Source: Yoonia sp034652275 (GTDB lineage Bacteria; Pseudomonadota; Alphaproteobacteria; Rhodobacterales; Rhodobacteraceae). Taken from it: 64,000 bases of DNA. Positions 1 through 6,904 of this stretch are shown here, piece after piece. The position numbers were made by a program, and so were the translations under genes. The DNA lies in NCBI RefSeq assembly GCF_034652275.1, contig NZ_JAXIWG010000003.1, positions 372,001 through 436,000 on the forward strand, in the 5' to 3' direction. The notes below the pieces were generated by a model. It ran no database searches and was not told the DNA's origin. It saw only the letters and a list, made by a program, of their open reading frames with translations. Positions within the stretch are counted from its first letter, which is position 1. Each line of letters starts with the position of its first letter.

Positions 1-410
1 GCCAGCATGCCGACCAGATAGGACCCTTCATGTTCATTGAACACGACGGAGCGGACGTTGGGCGCATCCACGACCATGTCGATGATCGCAAAGCGGGTGT
101 CGGGGTAGTCCGGGGCGATCTGTTCCAGCGCGCTGGCCCATGCAAAGCCTGCCATAACGATCGGGTTAGCACCGGATTCGGCGAAACGGCGGATCGCCTG
201 TTCACGCTGCGCATCGGACTGGATTTCAACCTCGGCATAGGTGCCGCCGGTTTCCTGTGCCCAACGCTCGGCTCCGTTGAAGGCGCTTTCGTTGAAGGAT
301 TTGTCGAACTTGCCGCCCAGATCGAACAGGATCGCAGGGTCGGCTGCCGCGGCACCCGCGGTCAGCGCCAGCGCCGCCGAAGCGCCAAGAAGTTTATGCA
401 TCATGGTCAT
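1..410 (-). CDS. BMP-family ABC transporter substrate-binding protein (3' end cut off by window edge)
   Basis: The visible N-terminal 136 codons start with MTMMHKLLGASAALAL and a Sec-type signal peptide ending near AGAAAA|DP. The mature part opens AILFDLGGKFDKSFNE, typical of the Med/BmpA-like (basic membrane lipoprotein) family, which are periplasmic receptors for nucleoside-type ABC importers. The stretch ending EHEGSYLVGML is also family-typical. There is no lipobox Cys, so a soluble periplasmic protein is expected. The start at 410 is supported by GGAG six bases upstream. The C-terminal half and any permease or ATPase genes lie to the left of the window, so the ligand cannot be judged. 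Confidence 0.9.
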   Translation of the reverse strand, partial: MTMMHKLLGASAALALTAGAAAADPAILFDLGGKFDKSFNESAFNGAERWAQETGGTYAEVEIQSDAQREQAIRRFAESGANPIVMAGFAWASALEQIAPDYPDTRFAIIDMVVDAPNVRSVVFNEHEGSYLVGML

Positions 411-598
411 TGTAGTCTCCCAAGTCGTTGTGCGAAGTCCAACCGGCTGTGCGCCCGCGCCTTCTGTTGATTACCGAGCCGATCATCGTCGGACCATCGC
501 AAGATAAGGCATGGCCGCGCGGTGAAGATCAACAGGTTTTTGCGCGAAATCGGGCAGCTGTCACAGGATTGATCGCCCTTTTTCGGGCTGACGCGGCG

Positions 599-1018
599 TT
601 AGCCTGCGGCAAGCGCCTTGCGCAGCACGAGTGCGGCGACTGGTGCTGCATCTTTGGGCAGATAATATCCCGGCCTGCGCCCGATCTGGGCATAGCCTGC
701 CTGTTCATATAAGGCGCGCGCGGCATGGTTGTCTTCGGCCACCTCGAGAAAGATTTCGGTGGCCCCCGCCAGTTGTGCTGCTTGTTCGGCCTGCGCCAGT
801 ACGGCGCGCGCCAACCCCTTGCGACGATGCGCAGGTGCGGTGGCGATGGTCAGGATTTCCGCCTCGTCCAGCGTGATGCGCAGCAGGGCAAAGGCACGGT
901 CATCGCCCGCAAGGATCGTACCCGGCTGACCTAGCAGGTTACGGAACTCCGCCGCCGACCATGATCGCGTGCTGGAAAACGCCTGCGCATGGATGTCCGC
1001 CAGTACCTCTGGCGTCAT
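599..1018 (-). CDS. rimI: Ribosomal-protein-alanine N-acetyltransferase RimI (GNAT)
   Basis: A 139-residue GNAT-fold protein. The acetyl-CoA loop RRKGLA is at residues 65-70, the LEVAEDN strand (Glu92, the position of the RimI catalytic base) follows, then ALYEQAGY with Tyr104, the usual proton donor. RimI acetylates the N-terminal alanine of ribosomal protein S18. The gene overlaps the end of tsaB by 4 bases, and the tsaB-rimI pairing is widely conserved, which favours RimI over a generic GNAT enzyme. Length matches the family. Confidence 0.92.
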   Translation of the reverse strand: MTPEVLADIHAQAFSSTRSWSAAEFRNLLGQPGTILAGDDRAFALLRITLDEAEILTIATAPAHRRKGLARAVLAQAEQAAQLAGATEIFLEVAEDNHAARALYEQAGYAQIGRRPGYYLPKDAAPVAALVLRKALAAG

Positions 1019-1599
1019 GGCAGGATCACGGGTGCTGCGTCACGCGCGGGGGCGGCATCGGCGGGGCGGACATAAAGCGGGGTAGGGCGGGGATTGTCCT
1101 CGCCAAGCCGGCGGGCCGCGATCTGCGCCATGCAGCCGATATGCGCCGCCGGGCTGTGTTCAGTCGAAAGCGCTACGGCGCCCAAGGCCGCAGAAGCGAC
1201 GAGGACTGGCTTGGCCGCGCGGTCGAAATCCATCAGATAAGCCTGATCGCGCGGCGCAGGCACGGCGACCTGCGCCCAGCCAGACAGGTGCCGCGTGGTG
1301 TCAAACATCGACACACCCACCGCAGGCTTGCCCAGCCCCAAGGCCAGACCGCGCGCGGCACTGACCGAAATGCGGATACCCGTAAAATTGCCCGGCCCCG
1401 TGCCAACGCCGATCCCGTCCAGATCGCGCCATGTCAGTCCTTCGGCGGCGAGCATTTCCTCCAGCATCGGCATCAGATGTTCGGCCTGCCCTTTGGCCAT
1501 GTCATCGACGCGGGTGACGATCCGGTCGCCCAACAACAAAGCGGCGGCGCAATGCGCCGCCGATGTGTCGAATGCGATCAGCTTGAGGTCAGGCCGCAA
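1015..1599 (-). CDS. tsaB: tRNA threonylcarbamoyladenosine biosynthesis protein TsaB
   Basis: 194 residues of the ASKHA-fold TsaB/YeaZ family. It starts LKLIAFDTSAAHCAAALL and carries the signature GVGTGPGNFTGIRI near residues 65-78. TsaB is the non-catalytic partner of TsaD in making the t6A modification at position 37 of ANN-decoding tRNAs. It overlaps nfuA by 11 bases upstream and rimI by 4 bases downstream, so the three genes look co-transcribed and translationally coupled. It is slightly short for the family but has the full N-terminal lobe. Confidence 0.93.
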   Translation of the reverse strand: MRPDLKLIAFDTSAAHCAAALLLGDRIVTRVDDMAKGQAEHLMPMLEEMLAAEGLTWRDLDGIGVGTGPGNFTGIRISVSAARGLALGLGKPAVGVSMFDTTRHLSGWAQVAVPAPRDQAYLMDFDRAAKPVLVASAALGAVALSTEHSPAAHIGCMAQIAARRLGEDNPRPTPLYVRPADAAPARDAAPVILP

Positions 1600-2152
1600 C
1601 GGGCCGCACCTCGACCACCTCGGGGATGTAGTGGCGCAGCAGGTTCTCGATGCCCATCTTCAGCGTCAGCGTGGACGACGGACAGCCGGCACATGCGCCC
1701 TGCATATGCAGATAGACAATGCCACGGTCAAATCCGTGGAAGGTAATGTCGCCGCCGTCCTGCGCCACGGCAGGCCGCACGCGGGTGTCGAGCAATTCCT
1801 TGATCTGGGTGACGATCTCTGCGTCCTCGCCGCTGTGGTCTGCATGGCCACTGACGGGTTTGTGGTCTGCCGCCATCACCGATTGGCCGGACTGGTAGTG
1901 CTCCATGATCGCGCCAAGGATGCCGGGCTTGATATGGTCCCATTCCACGTCATCGGATTTGGTCACGGTGACAAAGTCGATCCCGAAGAACACGCCGGAT
2001 ACACCGCCCGCTGCAAAGATGCGCTTGGCCAGAGGCGAATTCTCGGCAGCCTCCACGCTGGGGAAATCGGCTGTGCCGACCTCCAGCACGTTCTGGCCGG
2101 GAAGGAATTTCAGCGTTGCGGGGTTCGGGGTCGATTCGGTCTGGATGAACAT
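1589..2152 (-). CDS. nfuA: NfuA/Nfu-type iron-sulfur cluster carrier
   Basis: 187 residues with two domains. An Nfu N-terminal domain (residues 1-87, opening MFIQTESTPNPATLKFLPG) is followed by a NifU C-terminal domain with the cluster-binding CAGC at Cys154 and Cys157. The Nfu_N domain, rather than an A-type domain, makes it the alphaproteobacterial/mitochondrial Nfu1-like form. It delivers 4Fe-4S clusters to apo-proteins such as aconitase-type enzymes; leuC in this window would be a possible client (inference). It precedes tsaB with an 11-base overlap. Confidence 0.93.
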   Translation of the reverse strand: MFIQTESTPNPATLKFLPGQNVLEVGTADFPSVEAAENSPLAKRIFAAGGVSGVFFGIDFVTVTKSDDVEWDHIKPGILGAIMEHYQSGQSVMAADHKPVSGHADHSGEDAEIVTQIKELLDTRVRPAVAQDGGDITFHGFDRGIVYLHMQGACAGCPSSTLTLKMGIENLLRHYIPEVVEVRPVAA

Positions 2153-2238
2153 GGGGCCAACCTTTTCTGTCAGACTTTATATATGCGCGTCCGGCCAAGC
2201 GCTGTCAAGGTTTTGGAACGATTCTAAACTGCCTGCGG

Positions 2239-2694
2239 TCACGTGATCGATTCAAGCCGTTCCTTGGACAGATCGCCCGGCACGATGGTGATCGGCACGG
2301 GCAGACTGCCCGCCTGTCGGCTGAGCTGTGTCACCAGCGGGCCGGGGCCCTTGTTGTCGGTGCCTGCCCCCAGCACCAGAATACCGATTTCGGGGTTTTC
2401 GGTGATATGGGCGATAATTTCGTCAAGCGGTTCACCTTCACGGATCACCAGTTCGGGGTTCACATTCTGTTTGTCGCGCATCCATTTGGCGAAAACCTCG
2501 AAATGAACCTCGATCCGTTCGCGGGCTTCGGCGCGCATGATCTCGCCCACGCCGATCCAGTGGTTGAATTCATCGGGCGGAATCACTGAAAGGATCGTCA
2601 CGCCCCCGCCTGTATGGGCCGCCCGCATTGCGGCGAACCGCATCGCGTTCAGACATTCGCGGCTGTCATCCAGCACCACCAGAAACTTGCGCAT
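2239..2694 (-). CDS. Universal stress protein (UspA family)
   Basis: 151 residues from the ATG at 2694, which has GGGAGA a few bases upstream; an upstream in-frame extension has no Usp similarity and is not used. It begins MRKFLVVLDDSRECLNAMRFA and ends with the ATP-binding-type loop GAGTDNKGPGPLVTQLSR, matching single-domain cytoplasmic Usp proteins. It lies upstream of nfuA on the same strand (86-base gap). A long perfect inverted repeat sits 66 bases upstream of its start. Confidence 0.9.
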   Translation of the reverse strand: MRKFLVVLDDSRECLNAMRFAAMRAAHTGGGVTILSVIPPDEFNHWIGVGEIMRAEARERIEVHFEVFAKWMRDKQNVNPELVIREGEPLDEIIAHITENPEIGILVLGAGTDNKGPGPLVTQLSRQAGSLPVPITIVPGDLSKERLESIT

Positions 2695-2759
2695 TATCAC
2701 TCTCCCGTTCGGGGCATAGTGCAGCAGGACACTGGCACTGGCAACGGGCCTGTGTGTGG

Positions 2760-2787
2760 GCACCCGGTGCCGGGGAACACCGGGTGC
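2760..2787. repeat. Perfect 10-bp inverted repeat between VOC gene and usp
   Basis: GCACCCGGTG (2760-2769), an 8-base spacer, then CACCGGGTGC (2778-2787). It lies in the 205-base gap between two minus-strand genes: about 110 bases past the VOC gene stop and 66 bases before the usp start. Neither side has a T-run, so it is not a classical intrinsic terminator. It could be a regulatory hairpin in the usp leader or a symmetric operator. Confidence 0.6.
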
Positions 2788-2899
2788 CTGCAAGACCAAG
2801 GCGCCAAAGGGGCGGTATGACACCTAGCCGGGGCGGAGCAGAGCGAATCCATGCAGCGCACCGCCACCGTCCCACTGGCCGGATTCATTTTTGTGACAG

Positions 2900-3379
2900 C
2901 TATTGGGCGAGATCGACCAGCGCCTGCACGTTTAGCCTGTCGTTGACCATGCGCAATGCACCTGTCGCATCGCGCGGCCAGTCCGCCTGCGGCTTGTCGA
3001 CATAAAGCTCGACCCCGTTCTGGTCCGGGTCGCGCAGGTAGACAGCCTCGCTCACGCCGTGATCGGCGGCACCGTCCAGCGGGATACCTGCCGCCAGCAC
3101 CCGCGCGATGGCCGCACCCAGGGACGCGCGGTCAGGATACAGGATCGCCGTGTGATAAAGGCCCGTATGTCCGGCAGGTGGCGGCGTGGCCCCAAGGCTT
3201 TCCCATGTGTTCAGCCCGATATGGTGGTGATAATCGCCCGCCGCCAGAAAGGCCGCACCTGGCCCGTACCGCTGCGTGACGTGAAAACCCAGAACATCGC
3301 CATAAAAGGCGATCGCGCGGTCAAGGTCGGAGACACGCAGATGCACGTGTCCGATACGGGTGGTGGCGGGGGCGGACAT
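2900..3379 (-). CDS. VOC-superfamily (glyoxalase/extradiol dioxygenase-like) metalloenzyme
   Basis: About 160 residues with two VOC modules. Candidate metal ligands are the His in IGHVHLRVSDLD near the start, the His in GLYHTAILYPD in the middle and the Glu in QNGVELYVDKP near the end. The fold resembles CatE-like catechol-2,3-dioxygenases more than lactoylglutathione lyase, but the substrate is unknown. The start at 3379 is chosen because AAGGA lies 8 bases upstream; an ATG at 3385 and a longer frame to 3442 are possible but have poor spacing. It follows trpS on the same strand. Confidence 0.85.
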   Translation of the reverse strand: MSAPATTRIGHVHLRVSDLDRAIAFYGDVLGFHVTQRYGPGAAFLAAGDYHHHIGLNTWESLGATPPPAGHTGLYHTAILYPDRASLGAAIARVLAAGIPLDGAADHGVSEAVYLRDPDQNGVELYVDKPQADWPRDATGALRMVNDRLNVQALVDLAQ

Positions 3380-3472
3380 GCTCATAATCCTTTCAGCTAT
3401 GCTGTCAGGATAGGCATGTTCCGCCCTTTCGTCATCGGGCATGCAAACAGGGTGGCTGTGCGCCTTTGCAGA

Positions 3473-4489
3473 TCAGCCGCGCAGCAGGCCCACGATGTCA
3501 TAGGTCCGTTGCAACACCGGTTCCGCGATGGCGCGTGCCTTGTCCGCCCCTTGGGCAAGGATGCGGTCGATCTCGGCGGGGTCGTCCATGAACCGCGCCA
3601 TGTCCTGCGAAATAGGGGCCAGTTTCGCCACCGCCAGATCGGCCAAGGCCGGCTTGAACGTGCCCCAGCCCGCGCCGGGATATTGCGCAATCACGGCCTC
3701 GGGCGTGGTGTCGTCAAGGGCTGCGTAGATTTCCACCAGATTGCGCGCCTCGGGGCGTGTTGCCAGCCCTTCGACGGTTTCAGGCAAAGGTTCGGGGTCG
3801 GTCTTGGCCTTCTTGAACTTCTTGGCGATCGTGTCGGCATCATCGAGCATGTTGATCCGTTCCATGTCGCTGTCGCCGGATTTGGACATTTTCTTGGTCC
3901 CGTCGCGCAGGTTCATCACCCGCGTGGCTGGTCCGTCGATCACGGGTTCGGTCAGCGGAAAGAAATCGACGCCGTAATCGTGGTTGAACTTGGCCGCGAT
4001 GTCGCGGGTCAGTTCCACATGCTGTTTCTGGTCCTCGCCCACCGGCACATGGGTCGCGTGATAGAGCAGGATGTCGGCGGCCATCAGCGATGGATAGGCA
4101 TAAAGCCCGAGCGACACCTTTTCCGCATTCGACCCTGCCTTGTCCTTGAACTGGGTCATGCGGTTCATCCAGCCCACGCGTGCGACGCAGTTGAAGATCC
4201 AGCCCAATTCGGCATGGGCGGACACACGGCTTTGGTTGAACAGGATGGATTTCGCAGGGTCCAGTCCGGCGGCCAGATAGCCCGCTGCGACTTCGCGTGT
4301 GCCGTGCGCCAGACCCTTGGGATCCTGCCAGACGGTGATTGCGTGCAGATCGACGACGCAATAGATCGTCTCCATCGTGCCCTGCATCCCGACAAAGCGC
4401 TTGATCGCGCCCAGATAATTGCCCAGTTGCAGGCCGCCCGAGGGTTTGATCCCGGAAAAGACGCGCGGGGTGAAGGTCGGCTGTGTCAT
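3473..4489 (-). CDS. trpS: Tryptophanyl-tRNA synthetase
   Basis: 338 residues, class I synthetase. The HIGH-equivalent region is GIKPSGGLQLGNYLGA (residues 13-28) and the KMSKS loop is at residues 200-204 (KKMSKSGDSD). It charges tRNA-Trp. Length and motif spacing match bacterial TrpS. Upstream on the same strand are murJ and glnD, an order known in Rhodobacterales, but here a plus-strand rhomboid-like gene lies between trpS and murJ. Confidence 0.97.
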   Translation of the reverse strand: MTQPTFTPRVFSGIKPSGGLQLGNYLGAIKRFVGMQGTMETIYCVVDLHAITVWQDPKGLAHGTREVAAGYLAAGLDPAKSILFNQSRVSAHAELGWIFNCVARVGWMNRMTQFKDKAGSNAEKVSLGLYAYPSLMAADILLYHATHVPVGEDQKQHVELTRDIAAKFNHDYGVDFFPLTEPVIDGPATRVMNLRDGTKKMSKSGDSDMERINMLDDADTIAKKFKKAKTDPEPLPETVEGLATRPEARNLVEIYAALDDTTPEAVIAQYPGAGWGTFKPALADLAVAKLAPISQDMARFMDDPAEIDRILAQGADKARAIAEPVLQRTYDIVGLLRG

Positions 4490-4576
4490 AGGGCAACGTC
4501 CGGGCTGGATTTCGGGGCAAGCGTCGCATACCCATGCCAGACAGACCCGTCAACTTCAACTGCCCGAAGGTTCCCC

Positions 4577-5266
4577 ATGTCCGACAACATGTCCGAGAAG
4601 CCGATCAATGACCTCTCGCCCGTCGTCATCGGGCTTGCCCTGCTGATCGTGGGCGCCGAGGTGGTGTTCCAGCTGGCCAATGCCGGGCTGATCGGCGGGC
4701 CGCGCGGCCTTGGCTGGCGGATGGAGGCGGTGGGCCGCTTCGGCTTTTCGCCCGCCGTACTGGACCGCGTGCTGGTGCAGGGCGATTGGTCGCCCGACAT
4801 GCTGATGCGTTTTGTCACCTATCCTTTCGTCAATGGCGAGATCGTGCAGACCGCCTTTTGTGCCGCACTGACGCTGGCCTTGGGCAAGTTCACTTCGGAA
4901 TATTTCGGCGGGCTGAAGGTGCTGGTGATCTATCTGGCCTGCGCGATCGCGGGCGCGATCGTCTACGGACTGCTGGTCACGGGCAATGCGCCGTTGCTTG
5001 GCGGGTTTACCCCTGTTTACGGCCTGATCGGGGCTTATACCTATGTGCTTTGGCTGCGGCTGGGGCAGGCGGGGCAGAACCAGTTGATGGCCTTCCGGTT
5101 GATCGGGTTCCTGCTGGCGCTGCAACTGGTGTTCGGGCTGATCTTTGGCGCAGGCCAGTCATGGATCGCGGAACTGGCAGGGTTCGCGGCTGGCTTCGTG
5201 CTGGCCGTGCCGCTGGCTCCGGGGGGCTGGGCCATGCTGCTGGCGCGGATGCGGGAGCGGTCGTAA
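4577..5266 (+). CDS. Rhomboid-fold membrane protein lacking the catalytic dyad (pseudo-rhomboid)
   Basis: 229 residues with about six hydrophobic segments (roughly residues 15-36, 88-104, 112-133, 148-161, 174-191 and 196-220). The overall pattern matches small bacterial rhomboid intramembrane proteases. The usual nucleophile motif GxSG reads GGFTPVYG (residues 142-149) with no serine, and the usual AHxAG histidine is Glu199 (AELAGFAAG). It should therefore be proteolytically inactive, as in iRhom/derlin-type proteins. The start at 4577 has GAAGG upstream; a frame extending to 3059 is antisense to trpS. It is transcribed divergently from trpS and convergently with murJ. Confidence 0.82.
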   Translation: MSDNMSEKPINDLSPVVIGLALLIVGAEVVFQLANAGLIGGPRGLGWRMEAVGRFGFSPAVLDRVLVQGDWSPDMLMRFVTYPFVNGEIVQTAFCAALTLALGKFTSEYFGGLKVLVIYLACAIAGAIVYGLLVTGNAPLLGGFTPVYGLIGAYTYVLWLRLGQAGQNQLMAFRLIGFLLALQLVFGLIFGAGQSWIAELAGFAAGFVLAVPLAPGGWAMLLARMRERS

Positions 5267-5277
5267 AGGACTTTTAG

Positions 5278-5312
5278 GCCTCCGGCGGGGATATTTGTGC
5301 TCGGAAGATGAG
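5278..5312 (+). repeat. Dispersed intergenic element, copy A
   Basis: Sequence of the type GCCTCCGGCGGGGATATTT, a short linker, then CTCGGAAGATGA, lying between the 3' ends of the rhomboid-like gene and murJ. The same core recurs at four other gene ends in this window (copies near 22373, 37647, 39812 and 49206). Confidence 0.7.
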
Positions 5313-5318
5313 GGGTGA

Positions 5319-6881
5319 TCAGCGTTTCATCGCGCGGCGGAATTCGGCGAGTTTGAACGCGCCGATGATTTGACCTGTGCCAAAGTAGGTGGCGATGCCC
5401 GCGGCGATCAGGACCAGAAGCGCCAGATAGCGCCATGTCTGGATTTCGAAGAACGGTGCCATCACAGCGGCGAGTGCGGCCAGCACCAATCCCATGACGA
5501 CCGAGGCCGCGATGATCCGTGGCAGGCGCGATTTGAACCTAGCATCGAAATCCGCGGCATCGCCCATGGTGCGGCTGCCACGCCAGAGCAGCCAGACCAT
5601 CGCCCAAGCGGTGAGGCTGGTGCCCCATGCAGCGGCGATGAAGCCGATCAGGGGCGACAGCCCGATGGCAAGCGCCGCATTCAATACCAGCGCAACAAGG
5701 GCGTAATAGAACGGGCGCTTGGTGTCTTCACGCGCAAAGAACAAAGGTTGCAACGTCTTTTGCATTACGAAGGCAGGCAGGCCAAGGCCGTAGACCGCAA
5801 CCGCGAGCGCCGTGGCGGCGGTGTCCGATGCGTCAAAGGCGCCGCGTTCGAACAGCACGCCGACCAAGGGCAGGGCGATGACCATCAGCGCCACGGCGGC
5901 GGGGATCGTCAGGGCGAGCGAGACTTCGCAGGCGCGGTTGAAGGCGTCCTTGCCACCCGCCATATCATTCGCGCGCAGACGGCGGGACAAGTCGGGCAGG
6001 AGCACGACACCGATCGCGATGCCGACGACGCCAAGCGGCAGTTGATACAGCCGGTCGGCATAGTTGAGCCATGCGACAGCGCCGTCGAAGTAGCTCGCGA
6101 CCTGACGGCCCACCAGCAGGTTGATCTGCACCACACCGCCCGCCAGTGCTGCGGGGGCGGCGATGATGGCAAGCCGTTTCAGCGCGGGCGTCCAGCGTGG
6201 CTTGCCGATCCGCAGGGCAAAGCCTGCGCGTTTGGCGGCCCACCAGACCATCGCCAACTGCCCGATCCCCGCAAGTGGCACCGCATAGGCGAGCCAAAGA
6301 CCCATCCGTTCGGGATTGTCGATCGCGGGGCCGTTGCCCGTTGCGGCCGCGATCAGCAAGGCCACGACGAAACCCGCGTTCAGGATCACGGGGGCGGCGG
6401 CGGCGGCGGTGAAACGGCCTGTCGCATTCAGCACGCCCGACAGAAGGGCCGTCAGCGAGATGAACAGGATATAGGGAAACGCGATCCGCCCGTAATAGAC
6501 CGCGAGATCAAAGCGTTCGTCGCCGATGAACCCGCTGGCCATGGCGGCGACAAGGGCGGGCATCGCCACGATCCCGATCACGGTGAAAACCGACAGGATC
6601 ACCCACATCGCCAGATAGGCATCCTGTGCAAACTGATGCGGGCCATCGTCGGCTTCGACCTTTTTGGCGAACATCGGCACAAAGGCCATGTTGAACGCCC
6701 CTTCGGCAAAGAACCGGCGAAAGAGGTTGGGCAGCGAGAAGGCGACCAGAAACGCCTCGGCCACGGGGCCTGTGCCCAGATAGGCCGCGATGAAGATATC
6801 GCGCACGAAGCCAGCGACACGGCTAAGCAGGGTCCAAAGCCCCACCGTGAAAAAGCCGGACATGAGACGCACCTGTTTCAT
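5319..6881 (-). CDS. murJ: Lipid II flippase MurJ (MviN)
   Basis: 520 residues, about 14 transmembrane helices, MOP exporter superfamily. It opens VRLMSGFFTVGLWTLLSRVA and continues with the family-typical LGTGPVAEAFLVAFSLPNLFRR and FAEGAFNMAFVP segments; the basic residues here are those needed for flippase activity in the family. It moves lipid II across the inner membrane for peptidoglycan synthesis. It lies 23 bases downstream of glnD, so the two are probably co-transcribed. Confidence 0.96.
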   Translation of the reverse strand: MKQVRLMSGFFTVGLWTLLSRVAGFVRDIFIAAYLGTGPVAEAFLVAFSLPNLFRRFFAEGAFNMAFVPMFAKKVEADDGPHQFAQDAYLAMWVILSVFTVIGIVAMPALVAAMASGFIGDERFDLAVYYGRIAFPYILFISLTALLSGVLNATGRFTAAAAAPVILNAGFVVALLIAAATGNGPAIDNPERMGLWLAYAVPLAGIGQLAMVWWAAKRAGFALRIGKPRWTPALKRLAIIAAPAALAGGVVQINLLVGRQVASYFDGAVAWLNYADRLYQLPLGVVGIAIGVVLLPDLSRRLRANDMAGGKDAFNRACEVSLALTIPAAVALMVIALPLVGVLFERGAFDASDTAATALAVAVYGLGLPAFVMQKTLQPLFFAREDTKRPFYYALVALVLNAALAIGLSPLIGFIAAAWGTSLTAWAMVWLLWRGSRTMGDAADFDARFKSRLPRIIAASVVMGLVLAALAAVMAPFFEIQTWRYLALLVLIAAGIATYFGTGQIIGAFKLAEFRRAMKR

Positions 6882-6904
6882 TCAGTGCATCCGCAACGCA
6901 GCGA

